Part shown: one piece after another, positions 23,608 to 34,999 of the stretch
Layout of the letters: every line of letters begins with the position of its first letter
Position numbering within the stretch: position 1 is the stretch's first letter
Origin: Colias croceus
Taxonomy: Eukaryota; Arthropoda; Insecta; Lepidoptera; Pieridae
DNA: 64,000 bases
NCBI RefSeq assembly: GCF_905220415.1
Contig: NC_059568.1
Location: forward strand, 8,184,001 to 8,248,000
Direction: 5' to 3'
Translations under genes and position numbers: made by a program
Notes under the pieces: model-generated
What the model was told of the DNA's origin: nothing
The model's input: the letters and a program-made list of their open reading frames with translations, nothing else
Database searches by the model: none

Positions 23608-24595
23608 TATATACATATTTTTCTGTTCGGAATAATCTCAAGAACAGTTGAACCAATTTTTATTCTAGATTCAGATGGAACTGGTCTCCTCAAAGGTAAA
23701 TAAACTAGCTTTATCTGACAAAACATGTAAGTATTTTGTACTTATAACAATTGAGTGGACTGTGGTATACCGTGTGATAGATGTGGTTATAAATTTTCTC
23801 TATTTACTTTCTTTCCTTTTTTACATCTAATCAGTCAAACTACCCATGTAAATGCATAATTACGCAATCAACATTAAAAAAAAATTGATTCTTAAACAAT
23901 AGAAGAGCAACGCCTCTTTTTGTTTTCTGAAACAAAAGAAATTTTTGCGATCAAGATTGATACCTACTAGATAGGGAGGCGAGGTAGCTAAATGACGTAA
24001 TTCAACGGCGTCGTCGAGACTTATCAAAATCGAAAGAGAAAATAATTTCGAAAAGAAAAGCTTCTATGGTAAAAACCATTTTAGCGGTGGGTTTGGCGTG
24101 TACGGATTTTCAAAAATGTAAAAAAAAACAGTTACTTGGGCATTCTCGAGCGCGTCAGATATTCATACTACGTATGCCCCAAGTCCCTCTGATAACAACG
24201 GTATACTAATCTGCCGGTTTGCGTGGTGGGACTAGGCATATAAATTCGTCAAAAATGTACAAAAAAAAAAAATTACTCGAGCGCGTCAGATTTTCGGAAG
24301 GGGTGTTAAGTAGGCCCCAAGGAAGCTCCCCTTAAAAAAACTGACGATTACGACATGACGATAAGTTATGATGAATTTTTGAAAATGCAGAAAAAAAGAG
24401 TCCTTTTGAAATACTCGAGCGCGTCAGATTTTCATAGGGGAGGTTTATCTCGGTATCCTGAAAGCATATTTTCTTAATCTGACAAAAATGTTGGTGGGTT
24501 CTCTTAATCTGACCGAAAAAGGTTTGTGGGTTTCTTTTTTTAATCATCGTTATTTCATATCAATTTTTCTTAACTCCCTCAGTTTTCGAGATATA

Positions 24596-24757
24596 GGGTG
24601 TATTCAGAAAGAAAGCTTGAAACTTATAAGCGCTTATCGGTGCTTGTCAATGCTGGTTTTGACAAGCTTGTCAATGCTGGTTTTGACAAGCTGGTTTGAG
24701 CATTGACAAGCGCCGATAAGCGCTTATAAGTTTCAAGCTTTCTTTCTGAATACGCCC
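24596..24757. mobile_element. 162-bp hairpin MITE with tandem loop duplication
   Basis: 59-bp arms (24596-24654 and 24699-24757) are complementary except for two positions. They contain 'attcagaaagaaagcttgaa'. The 44-nt loop duplicates 'tgtcaatgctggttttgaca'. The ends read ggg(t/c)gtattc. Confidence 0.75.
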
Positions 24758-25910
24758 ATACACAAAAAACCGGGAGTTTGACTTTTTACGATGCTTCAAG
24801 TAAAAAAAGTTTTAACTTTGGACAAAAATGAAAAGAGACCTTTTTTTGTAAAATAAAATTACCTTTTTTGTTTATTTAGGGCCGATTTTTCAATGCCCAG
24901 ATAAACAGTCTAATAACTACCCCTCGAATAGATTTATTCAATTGCTTATCTAACTCATAACGGCTCGCCTATTTTTCAATCGTGATTTATTTGATGAATA
25001 ACTATCTGACCAAATATTTCCATATTGGCAGCTCTGCTCTTGGAGTGGCGAAATAAACATATTAAATTAGTCAGGTTAGAGCGGGACAGAGTCAACTTGC
25101 AATATGTCAACAACCGTCATTATGACTCACGTCAGGAGTGCATTTTAAGTTTATCTTGTGTTCTATGATTGTTGATTATTGTTTTGATTCGAGTAAAGAG
25201 TTTTGATTAAATTTGTGTTAAAATTTATATATTTTACGATGGAAACGACATAAAGGCAGCGTCCGGCAAATTTTCAATGGCATGATCATCAGTAGGTACT
25301 ATCAAAAACATCAATTTCAATATGATTTTAATTGATAATTATTTTATAGAAAGAGGCTTTATTGTAAAAATTCTACGCTCTATGTTATTACATACGAAAA
25401 TATCCCAAATTTGACGCGTCAGTTGTCAACTCAAACGTCTAATCGTCGAATAGCCAATGATATTTTATGTATAGATCAAGAAGCTTATATCTTATGCACT
25501 GGAGATTTCGGTATGAACATTTGACATGTAACAAGAAAATTGTTGTGTTTTATCACTTTCACACCTAACTTGGTATTGCCACTGTTAATACGAAGTTTTC
25601 CCAAGGCTACTATGTATGCCGTAATATTCTGTGCAAAAGGTTAGTTTTTGTACATGAGTTTGTTGATAAATTGCCAACAACGTCATTCAGAAGCATTGTT
25701 GGATGAGACAATTATTATTTATGCTAAATAAAATAAGTATCTGGACCAATTATTAAAAAGCGATACTCCCTGATTATGGGTAGTTACCATAATAAAATTG
25801 TAGCAACTCTCACTTTGACAATATGGCATAAGTGTCAAAAAAATTGCGTCGCTTCGAATATTTAAGTTAATATTGTTGCGTATTTAATAAATATTTTCCG
25901 AATATAAATA

Positions 25911-25975
25911 ATGTATTGCATTGTGAAAAATTGCAGAAGTGTTTGGACACCAAATTCTGGCATAGAATTTCACAG
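25911..25975 (+). pseudogene. THAP-type zinc-finger first exon in P-like copy 1
   Basis: Encodes MYCIVKNCRSVWTPNSGIEF and then His plus two bases, the start of a THAP domain (C2CH; first two Cys in C-x4-C). The donor is CACAG|GCAAGTG, a GC-type donor kept in both copies. An acceptor (ggtatttcag) near 26391 restores the family-typical FHxFPKSK, but the frame stops about 14 codons later. In P-type transposases THAP binds the element ends. Here it is a truncated DNA-binding remnant. Confidence 0.65.
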
Positions 25976-26435
25976 GCAAGTGTATATTTACGTTATTTAC
26001 AATATTCCTCAATACTCCTGCATTTACTTACCTGTTTAGAATCATTTCAATGGCAAAAATTGTAAAATTTTGCATCATTTTAGAAAGCAGTCATGTAAAA
26101 TTTGTTATTTTCCTAATACTTTATCATTTTTCAACAAGTTTTCAATAAACAAATTTAACAAGTAAGGTAACCATGATGACGAGTTTTTATGGATAGTGAA
26201 GAGAATATATTGTAATAACAATATTATGATGAAATTTAGAACACCATTTTCAAGATTTTTACTAGTAATGAAACAACACTCGACATCGGTGTTGCACTCA
26301 CATGTAGTTATAAGATTGTTCGTTTTTACATTGAAATTTATACTTTTTTAACTTACCTCATATTTTTTGTTTTAGGTATTTCAGCTTTCCAAAAAGTAAA
26401 ATAAAAAGAAATATATGTGCCCATCAAGGGTAAAA

Positions 26436-26720
26436 TTACTGAGGATTACGACCCAGAAAAAAATACCTTTTGAAAAATAAACTTTGTAAAGTTAGCTGAA
26501 ATTTGTGCAAGGCGTTTATTATAAACAGTTTTTCTTTAATGATTTTGGCTTGAAATTGACCCGTCGAAGCAACGCGTTTAAAAAGAAGATCTGAGTAGCT
26601 TACAATTTGGTAAACAGCATCTGATGCAAAACACAACTTTCCTTTATTTACAAAGGATGTTAATGCTATATATCGGTTCATATCCAGGCTTTGTAGCCAA
26701 GAGTTTTTTAAAATTATCAT
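26436..26720 (-). pseudogene. Transposase C-terminal-like fragment in P-like copy 1 (opposite strand)
   Basis: Minus-strand frame of 94 codons containing ALTSFVNKGKLCFASDAVYQ and then IVSYSDLLFKRVAS. The pattern (function of a G-L-x-x-PSDxVxxI block followed by an aromatic/Phe-x-x segment) resembles the C-terminal part of THAP9/P-type transposases. Copy 2 has the same frame with few, mostly conservative changes. It points opposite to the THAP exon, so the element was rearranged internally before both copies moved. Assignment is from motif memory only. Confidence 0.4.
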
Positions 26721-27404
26721 TCTATACCAATTAAAATTGTATGTACCTATAAAGTATGGCCAGTAATATTATAATATAATTAATACTGTTAAAAATATAT
26801 GTCGTTATTATTTATAGACCATGATTTTTAGTTTTTTCTATTTCGAAAAATCCTGAATATACAAACCAGTGTGGTCACCCACAGAAAGAGACAAAAAACA
26901 ACACTGACGTCATTCAAGGTTATATTTTCTTGTGACAAGTCAATGGTCATAGTGCAATCTCCAGTGTATTAGATATAAGCTTCTTGGTATAGATACGTTA
27001 TATACTCACAATATATCCAAAAAAAATGCTTCATATGCAGTGTCAGGCACACACAAATACAAGTTTCATTTTACTTAATTTATTACATTGACAGACTGTA
27101 TAAGAGAGATGGCTATAATAAAATGATATAAACAAAAAAGACAAAGATAGTTTGTCACTTCCGCGCAGGTGTAAGCAAAAGTCATAAGAATTCACCAATT
27201 AAATATAAATAAACAAATAGTTGCCATGGCAATTGGCATAGACTAACGACACAGAAGGTTCAATGTTATAGATGTTTCGTTTCCTGCACACGTAAACAAA
27301 TGTGACAATTTCATTTACTATTTAATTATTATTATGAAGTTTTATTAAAATGAAAAAAACTTTTTTGGAGATATAACTGTATTAAGCATTTATTACTAGC
27401 TGTG

Positions 27405-27560
27405 GTGTTCGTTTTCGGTCATCATCATTTCACCCGATAAACACCAACTGCTGAGCATAGTCCTCCTTATAGAACTCCATACGGACCGATCTTACGCTAT
27501 TCGTTTCAAGGCAGTTCCCGGAACCCGTACAAGGTCATCACTCCAACTTGTAGGATATAA
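27405..27560 (+). repeat. Diverged lepidopteran repeat fragment (aaacaccaactgctgagcat)
   Basis: 'gctgagcatagtcctcctta', 'gaccgatcttacgctattcg' and 'ggtcatcactccaacttgta' in this order match a widespread lepidopteran repeat whose usual form reads 'ctgctggacataggcctccc'. Strongly diverged. Confidence 0.45.
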
Positions 27561-29246
27561 TAATAGTGGTGCCTAGATGAAAAAAAGTATGAAATAAAAG
27601 AAAGGATGAAGTATAAGCCTTTTTTATCTGAAACACAAATAAAATTTATGTTCAATAGCTATTTACAGAAAAGCAAATAGCATTTTTCGTCAGTAGCGAT
27701 AATCTTTTCTTTTATGTATACGTATATTCAACATCATTTTTGCAAACAAACATTTTTGCCATCACGATTTCATTGTATATAATAAATAGATATATTTGTT
27801 AATTACATGCACTGTGTGGATTTAAATATAAAAATTATCAAGTATTTACCCACATCGAAATTAATAAAAAATCTATTTTCAATAATCGTATCTACATGAT
27901 AATCTTTGAACACAGTGTGCGCTAGCTTTGTCACACTAGTGATTGAAGCAATGTTTTATCCCTTTCATTATTTCAATACAAGTGTCAAGCAAGTGTCATT
28001 CATTAATAATTGCAAATTGTTATTTTTGCTCTAAAATTATAATATTTTAATACATTTACCTGTGATATGATATCCCTCTATCTTTCTTTATTTTACTATC
28101 GTAATTTGTGCACTTTCTGAACACACAAGAAGGCATTATTGATAATTTTAACGTTTATATCAGCATGTGCGTTCGCTGTCACAAGTCACAATCTGACTGA
28201 TTCCACTGGTCCCAATTAGGACCAATTCACGGTTTACGTTTTGGTGCGTTGGTAACGTATCTACCTCTTGTTTCTATATATAATATCATTGCGAATAGCA
28301 CGCTATCTGGCCGTTGGAGCAGCAGATAGATTTATTCCTCAAATAACGTAGTTATTCGATAGATAAGTCCTATTCGTCTATTGAAAAATTGAATATTTTG
28401 TTAACTGAAGAATAAAGTCTATCTAGCTGTTTATCTGGGCATTGAAAAATCGGCCCTTAAACTTTTTTTTTTGGAAAAAGTAAAGTTCGCGACTTATATG
28501 CTGCAACGCGTTTTTCGGAAGATGAAATGGCTCCTCCAGACTTCCGGTCATGCGGAAACCGGCAGATTTTGTATTTTTAGTAAGTTTTAGATTATATTCT
28601 TCAAAATAAAAATAAAAACAATCGCGCTCGAGAATGCCGGATTAACGTTTTTTTTTTACAAGTTCGCGACCCTATAACTCGGCGGCGTCAAGGACTTATG
28701 GTCAGATTAGTTAAATTTAGTCTTAAAACACTAAAATCAACCCCCAATATCTTAATCTGACGCGCTCGAGTATTTCAGACTATCGATTTTTTTTTACTAA
28801 TCTGATCGTATATCCTAGGCGCGCGTCACTACATATAGAGCTAAATAGTTAACAAGGTTGTTCTCTTAGGTCTAAGGTATCTCTCATATCTTAAACTGCC
28901 ACGCTCGAGTATTACAGAAAATTCCCCTCTTCGCCTCCCTATCTATACCTATTTATTTTCATAGATGACTATATTTTCACGGAAGACTGGAAACCACAGA
29001 GCAAGTAATATAGTAGTTGAAACAAGTAAAGCATTTGCCTTGTTGATACCAATTTACTTATAGGTAACTATTCTTGCGAGTTGCGTTGCCCTAAACCGAT
29101 ACACAAAATAACAATAACCACAAGTATGTAAGTAATGTCTGGCAGGTAATCGTCTCCTTTTTTTTAATTCTGCCCTGAAATGTTTGTCCTTATTGCTCTG
29201 AGTGTTTGTCCATATCACCGGCCACCGCGTGGCCACCGCTGGCTAC

Positions 29247-31016
29247 CTAACGAAAGATGAGATTTGAAAAAGGCGGCAAATGCAAAAAATCATCATATTA
29301 TGGCAACTTAGGTTAGGAATAGTTGGGTGGTTGGAAATATAGTTTTGATACTTGTATTTATTATTTTCTCAAAGGAGCAAAAAAAAAAAAAACAACAAAC
29401 TCTTCATCTATTACAATATATAATATTATGTTTTAAGTAGTACAGATAAAAAAGAACACAGAGTGAAAGCAAGAAAAAACAATAATATCTACAATCAAAT
29501 TTTGTTTAATTGTGTTAATCAATATAATTATATTAAATATATAAATTTAGCAGTGTATGAAGAGTAAGAATCACTATCATTATCTCGCTCTTCAACATGA
29601 TTATTTAACAAGGTCCGGTCACAGAATAAATAAAAGTAGCTAAACGCTACAGAACGGACACTCTCCGCTTCCCGCCAAAATTAAACACTTACCTCACCCC
29701 GCACGATCACGCTATAGATGGCCCGCATTTTTCCGTAAGGACGATACGCAACGAAGATTGACAACATTAATCAAATTGACTTAGGGCCGATTTTTCAATG
29801 CCCAGATAAAGAGCTAGATAGACTTTATTCTTCAGTTAACAAAATATTCGATTTTTCAATAGACGAATAGGACTTATCTATCGAACAACTACGTTATTTG
29901 ATGAATAAATCTATTTGTCGCTCCAACGGCCAGATAGCGCGCTATTCGACGAATAGGCGTTTGATTTGACAACTGACGCGTCAAATTTGGGATATTTTCG
30001 TATGTAATAACATAGAGCATAGAATTATTAACAATTAAGCCTCTTTCCATATAATTATTATCAATTGAAATCATATTGAAATTGATGTTTTTGGTAGTAT
30101 TGATGACCATGCCATTGAAAATTTGCCGAACGCTGCCTTTATGTCGTTTCCATCGTAAAATATATAAATTTAAACACAAATTTAATCAAAACTCTTTACT
30201 CGAATCAAAACAATGATCAACAATCATAGAACACAAGATAAACTTAAAATGCACTCCTGACGTGAGTCAATATGACGGTTGTTGACAAATTGCAAGAGTT
30301 GACTCTATCCCGCTCTAACCTGACTAATTTAATATGTTTGTTTCGCCACTCCGAGAGCAGAGCTGCCAATATGGAAATATTTGGTCAGATAGTTATTCAT
30401 CAAATAAATCACTATTGAAAAATAGGCGAGCCGTTATGAGTTAGATAAACAATTGAATAAATCTATTCGAGGGGTAGTTATTAGACTGTTTATCTCGGGA
30501 TTGAAAAATCGGCCCTTAGAGTAATTTTAGAATTTTGGATTTGTGATTTTCGTTTTTCGTAGAAAATGGTTAGATATTGTGCTGTAACTTACGGATGTAT
30601 GTTCATCAGAAAAACACGAATTTCTTTACGCTAGTCACAAATGTGCCAACCCTAAAGCATTAAAACACACATTTGCACTCTCTACAGTGTGACTAATAAT
30701 AATGTAAGCCCACAGTGTAAGCCAAATGTTTTATTGCCAGGGCTACCACATCCTTTATTTACTTTTAAATCCTGATTTGTTGTAATCACAGAACAGTAAG
30801 AACTGTACCCATAAACTATATGAAATATCAAAAGTATCATTTTTTTTCCTAACTAAGCCAATGTTACCAGGTCTATGTTTTTAAATTTGCCGCCTTTCAC
30901 TGGGTTCAGCTTTGGCTGGCAGGCTGGCCAGACTCTATAAGTGCTGCTCAAGAAGCTTTTTCTTGGTGCTGCTGTATAAATTTTCGGATTAAAAAGCCAG
31001 TCTCATCTTTCGTTAG
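29247..31016. mobile_element. Possible TIR element (ctaacgaaagatgaga ends)
   Basis: 'ctaacgaaagatgagatttg' at 29247 is inverted at about 30995-31016 (tctcatctttcgttag). An inner pair 'aaaggcggcaaat' / 'atttgccgccttt' also matches. Nearly half is the Harbinger-like insertion. An ATG frame near 30567 (MVRYCAVTYGC) is THAP-like in spacing but very short. No clean target duplication. Confidence 0.4.
29784..30515. mobile_element. PIF/Harbinger-like MITE, 732 bp, TTA duplication
   Basis: Same GGGCCGATTTTTCAATG termini as 24879-28456, in the opposite orientation, flanked by TTA (29781-29783; 30516-30518). Its interior matches the left part of the larger copy ('gatagttattcatcaaataa', 'tgacgcgtcaaatttgggat'). 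Open minus-strand frame 29889-30179 is not a recognised protein. Confidence 0.8.
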
Positions 31017-31417
31017 TCAGACATAATATTCACAGGACATAATATTATTCGTTCAAATGAGAGATTATGTCTATAGTATCTATGATTTCGATTTGCTACT
31101 TAAAAATGCCACTTGTCACCTCAGAGCTTGTCACTCTTATCAGTTGTCACTTGTCACTTGTCAGTAGTTCAGTACTGCCTTCCGAGACTCTTTCCGAGAT
31201 CACGTCTTGGTTGTTGTCTTTTTGTATGCAATAGAAGATTTTAGAAAATGATAAGAGATAAAGATAAGATAATGTTATACATAAATTAAGTAATCAATTC
31301 TCAAACACTATTTAATCAAAATAGATATCATGAGAAATTTCTCTATGTAGGATAAATGTTAACATACAATAAGAGCAATTCCAGAATCTGGTTTAGAATT
31401 ACGCGTGATTATATAAA

Positions 31418-31867
31418 ATGTTTAATTTAGAGCATGTATCCCGCGTGAGAAAATTATATAAGCTAATATTTCGGGTACACCGCGCATTGCCGCCGGAGCT
31501 ACGGGTTTTAGGTGATAATTACGCGAGAGAAGAATTTAAAAGGCATAAAAATTGTAATCCTCAGGAGGCGAGAATTTTTCTCAGCGAGTGGACGGTAATA
31601 CATTTTTTCTATATTATTAAATTAATTGAAGTTTATCTCGGAATTCTTACGTGATTTGTTTTACAGGATTATGCAATAAATGTAGCTAAACAGACAAAAC
31701 CATTAAATCAAGCAAAAACCAAGGTTGTCGGAAAGTATCTACAACCAGAAATGTTAGATCATATGACTGATGATCAGCTTGTGCAACTATATGAATTGCA
31801 CAAAGCAGCAGCTCATAAGACAAATGAGGACTCAGGTGCAATAGATGTATCTAAGGATGTTAAATAA
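31418..31867 (+). CDS. SDHAF3: Succinate dehydrogenase assembly factor 3 (ACN9), two exons
   Basis: Exons 31418-31594 and 31667-31867, joined in phase 0 across a 72-bp GT-AG intron (acg|gtaata ... ttacag|gat), give 125 residues, the same length as human SDHAF3. SDHAF3 is a mitochondrial-matrix LYR-family chaperone that protects the iron-sulfur subunit SdhB during complex II maturation. Seen: HVSRVRKLYKLIFRVHRALP at the N-terminus (LYK in place of strict LYR at 13-15, as usual in this subfamily), LGDNYAREEFKRHK, then AxxFLxEW-like ARIFLSEW. The C-terminal half (KYLQPEMLDHMTDDQLVQLY) matches the family pattern. No separate presequence is obvious. Confidence 0.93.
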
Positions 31868-32330
31868 CAACTACTTGTAAACCATTTTTAATAGTAAGTA
31901 AAAGTAAAAGTCAATAAGCAAATAATTGAAATCTTCAGAACATGTAGTCTTTTAAACACATGTTGTTAACATCATCTTAAAAATATGGTCAATTGTTGGA
32001 GTTTCTGTTTTTGACCTTTAGGTACTTGTATCTTTAGTTGTATTTGATGGAGTTGATTTGCACATCATCTTAAAAAATATTTTATTCACCGTTATTTATT
32101 TGTCAATTCAATTTATTTATTTCTTATTTATTGTCAATAATATGCCGTTATAAAATAGTCTAGTAAAAAAAAATTAACAACAGAAATAATTTACATAACT
32201 ACTGCATTTTTGTTTGATCATTTTTTTATAATGGATTGCTTTTAAATTTTTATTGAACTATATAATTTTCTTGCCACAATTTATTTTTTGTAAAATATTG
32301 AATAATCAAGTTTATAAATACAATTATTAA

Positions 32331-32336
32331 ATAAAT
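32331..32336 (+). terminator. AATAAA poly(A) signal candidate for SDHAF3
   Basis: AATAAA within 'ttaaataaatgcaatg', about 460 bases after the SDHAF3 stop; other AATAAA matches follow near 32385. The choice among them is not determinable. Confidence 0.35.
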
Positions 32337-32432
32337 GCAATGTTTACCAATTCTATAATATTTTTATGTAAATGTGGATTTTAAATAATAAATATTATGA
32401 TGAAATTATTTGACTTTTGTATTTTTTATTCG

Positions 32433-33516
32433 TATAGGAGGTAGGAACGTTGACAAGAGAGCATTTTAGTATAGTTGGTTCTTTGATATACTGTTCCTCT
32501 TGCTATTTCGGTTAGAGTCCGGGCTGTCTGGCTGGCCGCAGTGGTTGCGTTTATTAGTGCGCATCTTATCTGCACAGGAAAATATCCTTAATTTAAAGTC
32601 ATTTTTTAATGCGTAATTTTTAATCTTTTGCCTTTAGATAGATCCATCAGACATAATTTTTTTATTGCAAGACGTTTTTTTCGTTGTTAAATAGGTGCCA
32701 GACGCAATTTTTTATTTAAAATAATTAAAATGTCATCGAAATAAGTGAAATTCTATCAAGATGAGTCCCCGTGAAGGATTAGTAATCACTGTGTTACATA
32801 TACTATATATATAATATTCATTTTACTATTTACAATTTTTTGTAACAATCTACCATGGTGCCTTCTTTTCCCAACGAACCTCAAATAGGACGTTAATGTA
32901 AACTTGATAAAAACCAAATATCATCAAGAAATTAAAGACTTTTTAGCGGATTTTAAACGCGATTTATTCATTGTATTATTTTCCCGAGTCTTTAATTTCT
33001 AAATGTATAATACTCGCGTAAAATCAAACACTACAAAATACAAATATCATCAAATTCATATGTATACCCAAAAGTGTAATAAATATGAAACCATCTATTA
33101 AAAATATTAGTTTACTAATTATTCAATATAAGTATTAAAAAAGGATAATATAATATAAATAATAAAGTTATTACTTACCTTTTAAGCGGACTCATGTTGA
33201 TGTAATTTCACTTATTTCGATGACATTTTAGTTATTTTGAAATAAAAATTGCGTATGGCACCTATTTTACAACGAAAAAAACGTCTTGCAATAAAAAAAT
33301 TATGTCTGATGGATCTATCTAAAGGCAAAAGATTAAAAATTACGCGTTAAAAAATGACTTTAAATTAAGGATATTTTCCTGTGCAGATAAGATGCGCAAC
33401 CACTGCGGCCAGCCAGACAGCCCGGACTCTAACCGAAATAGCAAGAGAAACAGTATATCAAAAACCCAACTATACTAATATGACTTTTTTTAAAACGTTG
33501 CTAGCTCCCGTACTAT
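32433..33516. mobile_element. 1.1-kb foldback element, copy 1
   Basis: Arms begin 'ggaggtaggaacgttgacaa' (32439) and, inverted, 'gtacgggagctagcaacgtt' (33512). They continue through 'gtccgggctgtctggctggc' and 'gcgcatcttatctgcacagg'. The centre is near 32970. Each arm holds an 'atgagtcc' frame of a few codons. A second copy in the opposite orientation is at 38611-39705. Confidence 0.8.
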
Positions 33517-33850
33517 ATGGGGAGGGATTTTAATTTAATTTCATCTTTTAGTTTTAGTGTTCTTTATTCAAAAATATTATATGACAGAGATCTTATAGAT
33601 TTCTTGTAGGTATTTAATAAGTCTGCTTCATGCAATAGAATTAGAATATATTGGATGGCAGAAAACTATGTAGTTACAAAATGTTTGTATATTCAAGGCT
33701 TTACAGGTTTGCTTTTGATAAAACTAAGTACCTACTGCCTTGTTTGATGAAAGCAATATCACAATTTGTATTGGCTGACTTATTGCTGCCATTTTATTAT
33801 GGATGGGGCAAGATAAAATTGAGTGAGTGAAGTCGCGTAGGGGAGTCGCG

Positions 33851-33894
33851 TCTGCCCCTTACCCCACTAGGGGATTAGTGGGGTAAGGGGCAGA
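33851..33894. repeat. Perfect 19-bp hairpin, 6-nt loop
   Basis: tctgccccttaccccacta (33851-33869), loop ggggat, then the exact inverse (33876-33894). Isolated, not part of a recognised element. Confidence 0.9.
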
Positions 33895-33899
33895 TGCAT

Positions 33900-34690
33900 T
33901 ATAAATATTCGTAGGGATTTTAAATTCAACCTAGAAAGTTTATACCTAGAAGTTTTATTCCTTACAAAACGATTTTATATTTCAATTTTATCCTTCAACA
34001 ATAAAATAATAATCGACTAAAAATAATAATTAACATGACTAAACACAACCAAAACTATCGTTACGTCCGAGAGCCAAAAGCAAACTGTCAAATCCGCTGT
34101 TCAACTCATTTATATAACCACCCTGAACCACCCCCTCGGTTTGGGTTGCCAGTTGGGGATTTGGTTATGTTTCACTGATCGATTTTCTTTAGGGACAAGT
34201 AAGTGATCAGCCTTCTATTTCCTGCCAGACCGAGACATTTTGTCTCCACCAGTTCTACGCTCACTCTTCAACCACTGAACCGAGGAGGCGGATTTGTCAA
34301 TAAGAAATCCCACATTTCTCTCCCTTTAATTCTCCGACAGGCGTAACAGGTAGACAGACATATTGAACAAAAGAAATTAAAGAAAAATTTAAATGAAAGT
34401 CAATCTAACTAGTTAACCATACCATACCCAGAGTGGTCTGCGAGTATCATTGTGATGATTAAAACACGTTAAATAAAAGTAATCAGGTTTATTTGCTTTT
34501 CAAAAATTTTATTTATTCACATTCAAATAAAGAAAAAAAAGGATGGATACCTACTACATATTTATACATTTTACATTTATATATTATACTCTTAGAATGC
34601 TAGGTATTTTTATAAATGCAACCTTAATTTTTATTTGAGTTTAATCTTTTTTTTAATAAGTAATTATGTTATTTTACAGTAGCAGGTATT
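33900..34690. other. Sequence between hairpin and giant palindrome
   Basis: No gene or clear repeat was recognised. It includes a GC-richer stretch at about 34070-34340 ('aaccaccccctcggtttggg', 'gagacattttgtctccacca'). Confidence 0.3.
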
Positions 34691-34999
34691 ATAATCTAAA
34701 ATATATATATATAGATATCTCCACGGGCACTATGTTGATCAAACGTGCCATATAGTTAGTAATTATTTGATCCGTTTTCACTTGTTGATCCGGTTGGTTT
34801 TTGTGGATCCATTGCCACACCACCGTCCGTATGTGGATCCGAACGGAGCCACAAGTGTCACGATCAGTAATAATAATAATTACGTGCTTTTTATACAAAT
34901 CCACCTTTTTTGCGTTTGAGCTCTTGTTGATCCGATTCAAATGAGCCAATCAGAGCCCACCGAGCTCAGCCATTGGTCGCTTGCGGCCTTAGCCATTTG

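Larger units (their letters stand above)
25478..26986 (+). mobile_element. P-like element, copy 1, with 8-bp target duplication
   Basis: 1509 bp flanked by perfect GTATAGAT repeats (25470-25477; 26987-26994). Termini are inverted CAAGAAGCTTATATC, with further similarity through 'cactggagatt'. An 8-bp duplication plus a THAP exon fits the P superfamily. Copy 2 (56153-57659) has nearly the same length. Confidence 0.85.
24879..28456. mobile_element. PIF/Harbinger-like non-autonomous element, interrupted
   Basis: Termini GGGCCGATTTTTCAATGCCC and its inverse, flanked by TTA on both sides (24876-24878; 28457-28459). A 3-bp TWA duplication and GGG-starting TIRs fit PIF/Harbinger. It contains a 1509-bp P-like insertion; without it the element is about 2.06 kb. 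No Harbinger transposase or Myb-like frame was recognised. A 732-bp relative lies at 29784-30515. Confidence 0.7.
23967..28945. mobile_element. Unclassified ~5-kb TIR element with subterminal ctcgagcgcgtcag repeats
   Basis: 'tagatagggaggcga' at 23968 is inverted as 'tcgcctccctatcta' ending at 28945; TACCTA-like bases flank both sides. The motif ctcgagcgcgtcagatt (or variants) recurs at about 24146, 24284 and 24414, and inverted at about 28757 and 28898, so both termini carry clustered subterminal motifs. Most of its length is later insertions. No transposase of its own was found, so the original element was about 1.4 kb. Confidence 0.6.

Noticed and set aside
30567..30640. Possible THAP exon (MVRYCAVTYGC)
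   Set aside because: Cysteine spacing is off (C-x5-C), the frame ends after about 20 codons and no donor or second exon is visible.
34689..34949. 86-codon frame mirrored at 42278-42571 as a conserved small gene
   Set aside because: It is the 3' end region of the LINE units and runs into the (TA)n tract (IYIYIY), so its openness in both arms reflects recent duplication.
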